64,000 bases of DNA from an uncultured Collinsella sp. (lineage in GTDB: Bacteria > Actinomycetota > Coriobacteriia > Coriobacteriales > Coriobacteriaceae): the NCBI GenBank assembly GCA_900544135.1, contig UQTU01000011.1, forward strand, positions 7,271-71,270, in the 5' to 3' direction. A program made the translations under genes and the position numbers. Shown one piece after another: positions 47,196 to 55,260 of this stretch (within the stretch, counting starts at the first letter, position 1; every line of letters starts with the position of its first letter). The notes under the pieces were generated by a model. The model made no database searches and was not told the DNA's origin. It worked only from the letters and a program-made list of their open reading frames with translations.

Positions 47196-47926
47196 TTAAT
47201 TGAGCGCCTGTGCGCGAATCGCCGCGCCGATCGCTCCGGCAAAGCGAGCCTGGGGCGAGGTGGTCACCGGCGACCCCAGTAGCTCGCCCAACCGCTCCAC
47301 CACGAAGGCGTTCTCGCACAGGCCACCGGTCAGGTAGTACGGGGCGTCCGCGGCCTGCCCGGCCATGGTCGCCACGCGCGAGACCACGCTGTCGATCACG
47401 CCACGCGCAATGTTCTCGCGCGGCTCACCGCGACCGATCAGGCTGATAACCTCGCTTTCGGCAAACACCGTGCACATGCTGCTGATCTTGGTGGGCTCGC
47501 CGGAACGCGCCAGGTCGGCCATCTGCTGCTGGGAAACGCCTAGGCGGTCGGCCATGATCTCCAAAAAGCGCCCCGTGCCGGCGGCGCACTTGTCGTTCAT
47601 GGCAAACTTGGCCACGCGGCCACTTTTAAGCTGAATGACCTTAGTATCCTGACCGCCGACGTCAATCACGGTGCCGTGGCAGGTGATCTCGGTCACGACC
47701 TTGTGTGCATAGGGCACGGCGACACGACCGTAGCCAGTCGCGACCACGCGAACATCGTCGCCCGTCACGTCATAGCCCGCCGCTGCCAGTGCCTCGCGCA
47801 GCCGCTCGGAAGCATCGACCGAGGAGAACCCGGTTGGCTGCACGCACGTCCACGCCACCGAACCCCCCCATCGACCACAGCAGCCTTAGCCGCCGTAGAC
47901 CCGATATCGATCCCGATCCCTATCAT
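47196..47926 (-). pseudogene. Acyl-CoA dehydratase activase (BcrA/HgdC family) with a one-base deletion
   Basis: The ATP-dependent activator that reduces 2-hydroxyacyl-CoA dehydratase-type enzymes. Two frames are needed to read it: ATG 47926 gives MIGIGIDIGSTAAKAAVVDGG, the ASKHA phosphate-binding start, and then a different frame continues WTCVQPTGFSSVDASERL to the end. The switch falls in a run of seven G (47863-47869); eight G would restore one frame of about 243 residues. The rest is intact, with VVATGYGR and the two cluster cysteines in NDKCAAGTGRFLE and MCTVFAESE. It could be a sequencing error, phase variation or a real pseudogene. Confidence 0.8.
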
Positions 47927-47984
47927 GGCTCTCTCCCAATCTAAACATCAAAGGTAGCGGCGCGTTCAGGCGCCTTAGCTCTAG

Positions 47985-48081
47985 GTTTCTCAGGTACCGG
48001 AGATTGCCCCGAAAGAGGAGCGCAGCGTACTATGGGTACGCAAGCGGCGGTTTGAGGAGCAAGATCCGGTGCCTGAGGAAG
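47985..48081. repeat. Intercistronic structured element E1
   Basis: A ~97-nt element with a long outer stem (GTTTCTCAGGTACCGGA side pairing to TCCGGTGCCTGAGGAAGC), an inner TTGC/GCAA pairing, and a central hairpin GCGTAC...GGTACGC. It is clearly related to E2 at 49281-49378. It lies between the first dehydratase-like gene and the activase and ends at the dehydratase stop codon. Confidence 0.7.
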
Positions 48082-49245
48082 CTACAGGGTCTCGATAAAG
48101 GCGGCGATGCGGGTCTCAATCTGGCCCATGTCGCCGTTGCTGTAGTCGGTCTCGATCTTCATGTACGGAATACCCGCACCCTCGACGGCCTCCTGCATGC
48201 GCGCGCTCTCAACGTTGAAGGTGTGGCAGGCCTGTAACACGCTCTCTACCACACCATCGACGTGGTACTTCTCGCACATGGCCAGCGTATTTTCCATACG
48301 ACCGTCGTTGGGCGTCATGACCGAACAGTTGATATCCAGGTAGCGGTCGGCGATGGCGCGCAGGATGTCGGGAGCCTCCGGGTCGATCATCATGGTCGCC
48401 GTGCGCTCGCCCGAGCAGTCGTCCATGCACACGACCACACCGCCGTTGGACTCGATGGTGCGGCCGATCTTGTTGATCACACCGCCCACCGGGCAACCGG
48501 TGATCAGAATGCGCTTAGCATCCGCCGCAACCGGGCGCTCGCCCGCGTCGTAGGCCTCGCGCAGCTTGGCAACCTTTTGCTCCAGCTGCTGCGTATAGGC
48601 CTCAATATCAAAGCTGAACGTACCGGCAAACATAGTGCTCATCAGGTTGACGCCGCTCATGGCCGCCGGCTGGTTGGCCTGCAGCGCAAACATCTCGAGC
48701 TGGGCAGCACGCAGGCGATTGCGACGACGGACGGCGGCGCGCAGGTCGTCATCAGTAATCGTAATACCGTAGAAGTTCTCGAGCTCCTCCTTGAGCAGGC
48801 GGCACTCCTCGTACCAGCCTTCACGCTCGTAGGCGCGATCGCGACCCTGCGGCAGGTGCAGAATGTGCGTGCGCTTGAGCTCGTTGAGTAGCTCGTACAT
48901 CTTCTTCTTGCCGTCGCAGGTGGTCTCGCCGATGATCATGTCGCTAAAGTACGTAAACGGGCACTTTTGCGAATAGGCAAAACCGTACGTCGACTTGATG
49001 AGCGGGCAGAGGTTTGCCGGCAGCACCTTCTCGGCCTCGGGAATCACCTCATCGGACGTACCGCACAGAGCGACACTTGCGGCCCCCGCGGCATCGATAA
49101 TCTCGAGTGGCGTATAGCTGCACAAAAAGCCGACCAGGCGATTACCCGCCTGCTTATATTCCTTAACGCGAATAAACGCCGCCTTGCGCTGCTCGTTGAA
49201 CTCCTCAAACGTGCGCGGCAACGGCTGCTCAATATTTTCCGACAT
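48082..49245 (-). CDS. 2-hydroxyacyl-CoA dehydratase family/double-cubane-cluster protein (1)
   Basis: A 387-residue protein of the HgdB/BcrB family. Cysteines stand in [39 protein letters not shown] and [12 protein letters not shown]. The TCDGKKK motif and the two-gene setting next to an activase fit both dehydratase subunits and the double-cubane-cluster reductases. With the activase, ATP-driven electron transfer to a low-potential cluster is inferred; the substrate is unknown. The ATG at 49245 follows AGGAGTTAT; a longer frame from 49320 runs into element E2. A second family member is encoded upstream. Confidence 0.85.
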   Translation of the reverse strand: MSENIEQPLPRTFEEFNEQRKAAFIRVKEYKQAGNRLVGFLCSYTPLEIIDAAGAASVALCGTSDEVIPEAEKVLPANLCPLIKSTYGFAYSQKCPFTYFSDMIIGETTCDGKKKMYELLNELKRTHILHLPQGRDRAYEREGWYEECRLLKEELENFYGITITDDDLRAAVRRRNRLRAAQLEMFALQANQPAAMSGVNLMSTMFAGTFSFDIEAYTQQLEQKVAKLREAYDAGERPVAADAKRILITGCPVGGVINKIGRTIESNGGVVVCMDDCSGERTATMMIDPEAPDILRAIADRYLDINCSVMTPNDGRMENTLAMCEKYHVDGVVESVLQACHTFNVESARMQEAVEGAGIPYMKIETDYSNGDMGQIETRIAAFIETL

Positions 49246-49280
49246 ATAACTCCTAAACCTTTTAACCAACCAAGGAAACA

Positions 49281-49378
49281 GCTTTCCCGGGTGCCCGAGG
49301 TTGCCGTAAATGAGGAGCACCGCGTACTTTGGTACGCAAGCGACGGTTTGAACGGCAAGATCGGGTGCCTGGGGAAGT
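49281..49378. repeat. Intercistronic structured element E2
   Basis: A ~98-nt element related to E1 (47985-48081). The outer stem pairs GCTTTCCCGGGTGCCCGA with TCGGGTGCCTGGGGAAGT using some G-U pairs; TTGCCGT pairs with ACGGCAA; the centre is GCGTAC...GGTACGC. GTACGCAAGCG and CGGTTTGA are identical in both copies. It lies between the two dehydratase-like genes. Confidence 0.7.
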
Positions 49379-49395
49379 CACCGAGACGGATAGCC

Positions 49396-50679
49396 CTAAA
49401 TGGTTTCCAAGAAAGCTTCAATGCGCGTCTGCAATTGCCCCGCGTCCTCGCCGGCGTAGTCGGTGGTGATGTGCATAAACGGAATGCCGGCCTCCTCGGC
49501 AGCTTTCTCCACGGCGAAGGACTCCATTTCGTAGAGTGTGCAGAACTGCAAGGCCACGTCGACGATGCCGTCGGCATGCAGGTCGTGCGCCATCTGGACG
49601 ATGTCCTTCATACGCTGGTCGTTGGGCGTAAAGACGGCGCAGTTAATCTTAAAGTAGCGCTCGGCGATGGCGTCGAGCATCTCGTCGACCGTCTCACCGG
49701 ACTCGTCGACCAGGTCCTTGTAGTAGCGCGAGCCCGTGCAGGACTCCTCGCCCACCACAACGCCGCCGGCTTTCTCGATGAGGTTGAACAGCTTCCAGTT
49801 AGGCACGGCCATGGGCGTACCGGTGTACAGGATGCGCTTGGTCCCCTTGGGCGCCACGCCCTCGCCGGCCTCGACACGCTGCTCGCACTCAGCCGCCATA
49901 TCGTTAATGGCTCCGGTCAGACGCGGCGTGTCGTCCATAAAGGCGGCCTGAACGGTCAGCAGGCTATCGAGACCGCTGATGGGCGCCGGATCGGCAGCGC
50001 GCGTGGCAGCCAGACGCTGCAGGGCGCGACGCTTCTCGTTGACGGCGTGGATGGCAGCCTTCAGGCGCTCGGGCGTAATCTTGACGCCGCACTCTTCCTC
50101 GATCTTGGCGGCAAGCTTTTTAACCTCGGCCTTCCAGGTCACGAGCGTCGACTCGTCGTGTACGTTGGGAATATCCATGACGTACATGTTCTTTTGCGTG
50201 ACAAAGAACTCGTAGGCCTTCTTCTTGCCATCGCAGGTGTTCTCGCCGACTACCAAGTCGCTCGACTCGATGTAGGGGCAGACCTCGCCCAGCTTAAAGC
50301 CGGCAAAGCTCTTGATGAGCGGGCAAGTGTTTCGCGGCAAGTGCTCCTCGACTTTGTCGGTTGCCCAGTCGGCACCCGAGCACAGGCCCACGGGGATGCC
50401 GTCGCAGGCAAGCACGATCTCCTCGGGCACGTACACACAGAACGAACCGACGATCTTGGTGGCCTCGCCGGCCTCCTTCTTGTCGAGCATCTCCTTAATA
50501 CGGCCGCTGTGGATGTTGGTGGCGACAAAATCCAGGTAGGACGTGGACTTGGGGCGATTGTTCTGCGTCAGGAACATATCGCCGTACATCTGACCCACGG
50601 CGCCCAGCAGCATGTCGTGGTCGGCAAGATTCATGCCGAGGCTCTCCCACATCGGATGGAAATCAAATTCTTCAGCCAT
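49396..50679 (-). CDS. 2-hydroxyacyl-CoA dehydratase family/double-cubane-cluster protein (2)
   Basis: A 427-residue paralogue of the protein at 48082. Cysteines stand in FCVYVPEEIVLACDG, GLCSGADW, NTCPLIKSFAGF, NTCDGKKKAYEF, EESCTGSRYY and NCAVFTPNDQRM. It is the first gene of an operon that continues with the second dehydratase-like gene and the activase. The ATG at 50679 follows GAGAGGGGAACC. A dehydratase, a benzoyl-CoA reductase-like enzyme and a double-cubane reductase are all possible; the neighbouring selenium genes make an unusual redox role worth considering. Confidence 0.85.
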   Translation of the reverse strand: MAEEFDFHPMWESLGMNLADHDMLLGAVGQMYGDMFLTQNNRPKSTSYLDFVATNIHSGRIKEMLDKKEAGEATKIVGSFCVYVPEEIVLACDGIPVGLCSGADWATDKVEEHLPRNTCPLIKSFAGFKLGEVCPYIESSDLVVGENTCDGKKKAYEFFVTQKNMYVMDIPNVHDESTLVTWKAEVKKLAAKIEEECGVKITPERLKAAIHAVNEKRRALQRLAATRAADPAPISGLDSLLTVQAAFMDDTPRLTGAINDMAAECEQRVEAGEGVAPKGTKRILYTGTPMAVPNWKLFNLIEKAGGVVVGEESCTGSRYYKDLVDESGETVDEMLDAIAERYFKINCAVFTPNDQRMKDIVQMAHDLHADGIVDVALQFCTLYEMESFAVEKAAEEAGIPFMHITTDYAGEDAGQLQTRIEAFLETI

Positions 50680-50818
50680 GGCGGTTCCCCTCTCGAACCA
50701 AAAATGAATAGCTACGGTATTGCTGCACGGTGGGTGGCGAAAACCCAGCCGCGCTCAAACCCGGAATTTTGGGGAACCCGCTTTGCAGCTGATTATTTAG
50801 TTGTGCATCGTCTCTCCC

Positions 50819-50852
50819 GGAGCCGTGAACATACCTGCTCATATGCGGCTCC
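50819..50852 (-). promoter_or_regulatory. Leader hairpin upstream of the dehydratase operon
   Basis: GGAGCCG and CGGCTCC form a seven-base-pair stem with a 20-base loop. It overlaps the end of the small open frame at 50839-50907. Such an arrangement could allow attenuation, but no T run follows. Confidence 0.35.
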
Positions 50853-50907
50853 GAGCCATATACAGGGCGCGCGCGGCAACGCGACGCGAATATGTCATCT
50901 GCAGCAC
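50839..50907 (-). CDS. Possible 22-residue Arg-rich leader peptide
   Basis: GTG at 50907 follows GGAGGG at seven bases and opens a 22-codon frame, MLQMTYSRR...MARSRI, ending in TGA at 50841-50839. Six arginines are present. It lies about 160 bases upstream of the dehydratase operon, and its stop codon falls inside a hairpin. It could be a regulatory leader peptide or chance. The remaining 50680-51070 stretch is A+T-rich near 51010-51060 and probably holds promoters; no other gene is seen there. Confidence 0.3.
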   Translation of the reverse strand: MLQMTYSRRVAARALYMARSRI

Positions 50908-51071
50908 CGGCGCACCCTCCTTTTCTCGTCGAAGGTAACTATATCAACGGTTATCGTCCAGACGAACACCGCCGACATGCGTACGACAGCGTCGTGTGCC
51001 GTCGTTTAATAAATAATTATCTGTGTTGATAAGAGTTTGTCATCTCTCATTCGACGAACGACAAAAGCAAA

Positions 51072-51098
51072 GCCGCCGAGGCTTATATCCCCGACGGC
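51072..51098 (-). terminator. Terminator of the modABC operon
   Basis: On the minus strand GCCGTCGGGG pairs with CCTCGGCGGC (one mismatch), followed by TTTGCTTTTG. It lies just after the modC stop codon. Confidence 0.8.
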
Positions 51099-51109
51099 AT
51101 TACCCGGCG

Positions 51110-52180
51110 CTATCGACAAACCAAATGGATCCTGCTGGCATCAAAATGCATGCGCAGCGTCTCGCCTGCTTGCGGTAGCTCGTCGACAGGCATGCCCACT
51201 TTGTTGACCTTCCACTGCAGACGCGTGGGCGCATCGGCCCGCGGCGCATCCAACAGCACCAGGCGCTCAAAACGCGAATCGCTCACGCGCGCCACGTGCA
51301 GGTCGTAGCTGTTGCGACCCCGCTCAGCACGATTGTCAACATGGAAGTAGCTTGCGCGAATGCCCAGGTACACCACATTATCGGGAACCTCGCGGCCCAC
51401 GTTAAAGGTCATGCCCCAGTCGAGGGCTTCAACTTCTTCGTCGCCGATCTTGCGCGCCCGGCTTGTATTCTTGCAGCCCGTCAGGCGCAGCGCCGCCAGC
51501 GTCTGCGGGCGGCGGACCACGTCCTCAATGGAGCCGATCTCCTCAACATGCCCGTCGTGCATCACGCAGATACGCTGGCACAGGCGGCACGCTTCGTCGA
51601 TGTCGTGGCTCACGTAGAGCACGGTGCGGTTGCATACATCGAACAGGTCGAGCATGTTCTGCTCGAGTGCGCTCTTAAGATAGGAATCGAGCGCGCTCAT
51701 GGGCTCGTCGAACATAAAAATGCCCGGATGCGCCGCCACCATACGGGCAAGCGCCACGCGCTGCTGCTGGCCGCCCGAGAGACGCGCGGGATAGCGGTCG
51801 GCGAAATCGGTCAGGCCAAAGATGCCCAGATAGCGTTCGGCGAGCTTTTTGCGCGCGGCGGCGTCGCCCGCGTCCTTTACACCGGCGCACACGTTATCGG
51901 CCACCGTCATGTTGGGAAACAGCTGATAGTTTTGGAACAGCAGGGCACACTTGCGCTCCTGGGGCGACAGGTTGATGCCCGCCGCCGAGTCAAAAAAGGT
52001 CACGCCGTTGACAACGATCTTGCCCTCGTCGGGGGTCTCCACACCGGCAATGCAGCGCAGTGTACAGCTCTTGCCACAACCCGAGGCGCCCAGCAGCGCC
52101 ACACGCTCCTCGCCGGCTACGAGTTGGATGTCGAGGGTGAACCCCGGAAAGCGCTTTTTGATATCCAGGACAAGCGACAT
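51110..52180 (-). CDS. modC: Molybdate ABC transporter ATP-binding protein
   Basis: A 356-residue ATPase. Walker A is GASGCGKS (31-38), the signature [14 protein letters not shown], and Walker [13 protein letters not shown]. The C-terminal ~120 residues fit a TOBE/MOP-like regulatory domain. It drives uptake of molybdate (or tungstate) with ModB and ModA. It is the last gene of the operon, three bases after modB, and a terminator follows. The oxyanion preference cannot be read directly; the nearby moeA and mog genes support molybdate. Confidence 0.94.
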   Translation of the reverse strand: MSLVLDIKKRFPGFTLDIQLVAGEERVALLGASGCGKSCTLRCIAGVETPDEGKIVVNGVTFFDSAAGINLSPQERKCALLFQNYQLFPNMTVADNVCAGVKDAGDAAARKKLAERYLGIFGLTDFADRYPARLSGGQQQRVALARMVAAHPGIFMFDEPMSALDSYLKSALEQNMLDLFDVCNRTVLYVSHDIDEACRLCQRICVMHDGHVEEIGSIEDVVRRPQTLAALRLTGCKNTSRARKIGDEEVEALDWGMTFNVGREVPDNVVYLGIRASYFHVDNRAERGRNSYDLHVARVSDSRFERLVLLDAPRADAPTRLQWKVNKVGMPVDELPQAGETLRMHFDASRIHLVCR

Positions 52181-52183
52181 GGC

Positions 52184-53626
52184 CTATCGACCTCCCTTCG
52201 AGACGGCGTCATCGCGCATGAGCTCGGCCAGCGCCTCGCGATCGATACGCAGCGCATCGCCGCCGACTGGGTCGAGCGAATCGGCCTGGCCACCCAGCTG
52301 CTTGGTCTGCTTGCGCTCCGCACGGGAAAGGCCCCGCTCGCGATACTTTTGCGAATGAGCGGTGTACATATTGATGAACAGAATGACCAGGAAGCTGAAC
52401 GCAATTACGACCACGACCCAAAAGAGGGCTACCGACGTGTTGCCCCCCATCCACTCAAAGTAGATGGCGATGGGAATGGTCTGGGTAATGCCGGCATAGT
52501 TGCCCGCAAAGAACAGCGTGCAGCCAAACTCGCCCATCGCGCGGGCAAAGGCGAGCACCGTGCCCGCTGCGATTGAGGGCCAACCAAGGGGCATCATAAG
52601 CTTGGTAAAGATGCGACGCTCGGACCAGCCAAGCGTGCGCGCCGCATCGAGCATCTGCGTGTCGAGGCTCTCAAAGGCACCGAGCGCCGTACGGTAGACC
52701 AGGGGAAACGACACCACCACGGCAGAGATCACCGCCGCCGGCCACGTAAAGACAATCGAGATACCGTGCGCGATAAGCCACCGGCCCACCCCAGTCGAGC
52801 GGCCAAACAGCATGAGGAGCAAAAAGCCGCAGACCGTGGGCGGCAGCACCATAGGAATCGTAAAGACCGAATCGAGCAGGCCCTTGATGCGACTCGAGGT
52901 ACCCATAGTCTTCCACGCGGCAAACAGGCCCAGCGCAAAGGAGATCAGCAGGGCAAGGCCGCACGTTTTAATGGACACCCAAAACGGTCGGTAGTCGATG
53001 TCGCCCAAAAAGGAGGCCAGAGAGGTCAAGGGGCCCTGCTCATCCCGCAACACGACAGACGATGCTTCTACCATTTGAGCGCTATCAAGCCAACGCGCGC
53101 CGCTCTTGGCATCACCCGAGGCTGATGCGATCACCACATAGCGGTCCCCATCCGCACCTCGTTCGTCAAAGCCATAGGTATACCCGCCGGCATCAAACGT
53201 TGTTTCCGCCGTAACATACCAAGGAAGATCCACGTCCCCCAGCTGCGCACCTCCCATGCAGTTTGCGCTGTCGAGCTCACAGACGAGGGCCTTGAGACCC
53301 GATACGCACTCGTTGTCCTGCGGATCCAATCCAAACTTCTCGACCGCCTTGGGCGATATCCACACCACAACGCGATCGGCAGCAGGCGCCACCACAAGGT
53401 CCACGTCCTCGTCAACGGGAAACCGGTAGCCCTCAGGCTGGCCTTCCATGGCACGAGCGGTCCCCTTGGCCAACCGCTCAAAACCCTCGATCCCATAGGA
53501 AAGCCCATGAGCGGTCGCAGCAACCTGGGCCCCGTCCTCAGCATCCCCAGCCAACGCAAATCCCGGCACACAGCAAAGCGCGAAGGTCAAAGCACAGGCG
53601 ACAAGCATGCGGAATCTATTAAGCAC
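52184..53626 (-). CDS. modB: Molybdate ABC transporter permease with a fused N-terminal extracytoplasmic domain
   Basis: A 480-residue protein, about twice the usual ModB size. It starts with a signal-like segment (MLVACALTFALCCVPGFALA), then ~200 residues with no membrane span (including KAVEKFGLDPQDNECVSGL and AETTFDAGGYTYGFDERG), and then a normal ModB with six spans and the ATPase-contact loop LDAARTLGWSERRIFTKLMMPL. The extra domain should lie outside the membrane. The GTG at 53626 follows GGAG at six bases. The stop abuts modC. The function of the added domain is unknown; substrate capture or regulation is possible. Confidence 0.9.
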   Translation of the reverse strand: MLNRFRMLVACALTFALCCVPGFALAGDAEDGAQVAATAHGLSYGIEGFERLAKGTARAMEGQPEGYRFPVDEDVDLVVAPAADRVVVWISPKAVEKFGLDPQDNECVSGLKALVCELDSANCMGGAQLGDVDLPWYVTAETTFDAGGYTYGFDERGADGDRYVVIASASGDAKSGARWLDSAQMVEASSVVLRDEQGPLTSLASFLGDIDYRPFWVSIKTCGLALLISFALGLFAAWKTMGTSSRIKGLLDSVFTIPMVLPPTVCGFLLLMLFGRSTGVGRWLIAHGISIVFTWPAAVISAVVVSFPLVYRTALGAFESLDTQMLDAARTLGWSERRIFTKLMMPLGWPSIAAGTVLAFARAMGEFGCTLFFAGNYAGITQTIPIAIYFEWMGGNTSVALFWVVVVIAFSFLVILFINMYTAHSQKYRERGLSRAERKQTKQLGGQADSLDPVGGDALRIDREALAELMRDDAVSKGGR

Positions 53627-53694
53627 GAAAAGCTCCAAGCGAATACAAGGACGGAGTGAAACACAAAACGATGGAATTATCGCGCCAAGCCGCA

Positions 53695-54567
53695 CTACGC
53701 GGAAAGCTCAAAGCCGTACTTAGCCCAAATCTTCTGAGCTTTCTTGTTGGTCAGACAAAAGTCGATGAACGCCTTGGCCTCGTCGGCGTGCTCGGAGCTC
53801 TCTGCAACGGCACTCGGATACACGATGGGCTTGTGCGAATCCTCGGGGCACACGAAGGCCTCCTCGATGCCGTCGTAACGGAAGATATCGGAGCTGTAGA
53901 CAAAACCGGCCACGCAGTCGCCTGTGGACACATAGGCGGCGGCGGTGCCCACCTTATCGGCCAGTGCGACCTTGTCGGCGATCTCGGGCGCATACTCGCC
54001 GTCGTCGCCCTCGGCGCCGGTGTAGAGGCCCACGGAGGCCAGGGCCTGGTTGGCGTACTTGCCGGCGGGGACGGTCTTGGCGTCGCCAATGGCGATCTTG
54101 CCGTCCAGATTCGCGACGTCGGCGATGGCCTCGACCTTGGTTTCGGAGCCCTCGGCGCGAATGATCACAAGGTCGTTGACGAACATGTCCTCACGCGTGT
54201 CGGCGTCGACGAGCTCGGCGGCCTCGGCGTCGTCCATGGTGCCCTTGGAGGCCGTGATGAGCACGTCGACGGCGGCACCGGCGCGCATCTGCTCGACAAG
54301 GTCGCCGGAGGCCTTAAACTGCGTGTCTGCAAACGTGGTGCCGGTCTGCTCTGTGTAGAGCTCCTGAACCTCGGGCAGAGCCTTCTCGAGCGAGTTGGCG
54401 GCAAAGACCTGCAGCTCGACAGCCTTCTTGGAAGATGCCTTAGCAGAACCGGCATCGGATCCGGCCGGCTCGGACGTCTTGCTGCCCGAGCAGCCAGCAA
54501 GACCAAGGCCGGCAGCGGCGACAGCAGAAAGCGAGACGAATCCGCGGCGAGAAACCATATCGAACAT
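53695..54567 (-). CDS. modA: Molybdate-binding lipoprotein
   Basis: A 290-residue substrate-binding protein. The N-terminus MVSRRGFVSLSAVAAAGLGL followed by AGC combines an Arg-Arg pair (possible twin-arginine export) with a lipobox, so it should be exported and lipid-anchored. The body (ELQVFAANSLEKALPEVQELY) is the ModA family start. It binds molybdate and delivers it to ModB. The ATG at 54567 follows AAAGGGTTG. It is the first gene of modABC. Confidence 0.94.
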   Translation of the reverse strand: MFDMVSRRGFVSLSAVAAAGLGLAGCSGSKTSEPAGSDAGSAKASSKKAVELQVFAANSLEKALPEVQELYTEQTGTTFADTQFKASGDLVEQMRAGAAVDVLITASKGTMDDAEAAELVDADTREDMFVNDLVIIRAEGSETKVEAIADVANLDGKIAIGDAKTVPAGKYANQALASVGLYTGAEGDDGEYAPEIADKVALADKVGTAAAYVSTGDCVAGFVYSSDIFRYDGIEEAFVCPEDSHKPIVYPSAVAESSEHADEAKAFIDFCLTNKKAQKIWAKYGFELSA

Positions 54568-54624
54568 ATTCAACCCTTTCGGACCTTGTGCCCGGGTACC
54601 CCACCGCGGGCTTTAATCTGCAAT

Positions 54625-54690
54625 CAGATTATACTTTTGCGCGAATAATGTTAGTGAGAAATTATTCTCGCCTGAGAATATAGTTTCGAG
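54625..54690 (-). promoter_or_regulatory. A+T-rich region with GAGAA/TTCTC palindromes upstream of modA
   Basis: GAGAAATTATTCTC at about 54656-54669 has five-base inverted arms, and GAGAATAT follows. The spacing upstream of modA makes it a candidate site for a molybdate-responsive or other repressor. No regulator gene is encoded here. Confidence 0.4.
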
Positions 54691-54720
54691 TTACCGTACA
54701 CCTCGGCGTCGATTCGGCGG

Positions 54721-54759
54721 AAAACAAAAGCGGAGCGACCGATAAGGTCGCCCCACCGC
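54721..54759 (-). terminator. Terminator after mog
   Basis: On the minus strand GCGACC and GGTCGC (with flanking GCGG/CCGC pairing) form a stem, followed by TTTTGTTTT. It lies about 12 bases after the mog stop codon. Confidence 0.8.
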
Positions 54760-54770
54760 AGGTAAATAGC

Positions 54771-55250
54771 TTAGTTGGTATGTCCGCCGCCCGCTGTCAT
54801 CTGAGCCGCGTGCTCCAGCTGGTCCGCTATGGCCTCCCAGCTTTCGCGGGCGGCCTTCGTGGAACCGGGAAAGTTTACGACAAGTGTATGACCTCGTTGC
54901 ATGCAAATAGCACGCGAGAGCATAGCGCGGCGCGTCTTGGTCATCGAGTACGCACGGATTGCCTCTGCAATGCCCGGCACATCGCGCTCGCAGACGGCAC
55001 GCGTCGCCTCGGGCGTCACATCGCGCATCGAAAGCCCCGTGCCGCCGCAGGTAAGCACGACATTGGCGTGGCACTCATCGGCGGCTTCCGCAATGGCATC
55101 ACCAATCTCGCTGACGTCGTCGCGCACGACCACATGTGAGGCGACCGTCCAGCCCTGCGCCACGATGAGTTCCTCGAGCGCAGCACCCGCCTCGTCCTGG
55201 GCAAGATCGCGCGTATCCGAGCACGTCACAATCGAAATCTTCAGCTCCAT
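54771..55250 (-). CDS. mog: Molybdopterin adenylyltransferase (MogA/MoaB family)
   Basis: A 159-residue protein that adenylates molybdopterin before metal insertion by MoeA. VVLTCGGTGLSMRDVTPEAT is the family signature, and the N-terminus SIVTCSDTRDLAQDEAG fits. The ATG at 55250 follows TAGGAGGAATGC; a longer frame from 55343 enters moeA. It is 10 bases after moeA, so the two are cotranscribed. Confidence 0.92.
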   Translation of the reverse strand: MELKISIVTCSDTRDLAQDEAGAALEELIVAQGWTVASHVVVRDDVSEIGDAIAEAADECHANVVLTCGGTGLSMRDVTPEATRAVCERDVPGIAEAIRAYSMTKTRRAMLSRAICMQRGHTLVVNFPGSTKAARESWEAIADQLEHAAQMTAGGGHTN

Positions 55251-55260
55251 AGCATTCCTC

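Noticed and set aside
49246..49320. Longer start for the first dehydratase-like protein
   Set aside because: The extra codons come from repeat element E2, and AGGAGTTAT lies right before ATG 49245.
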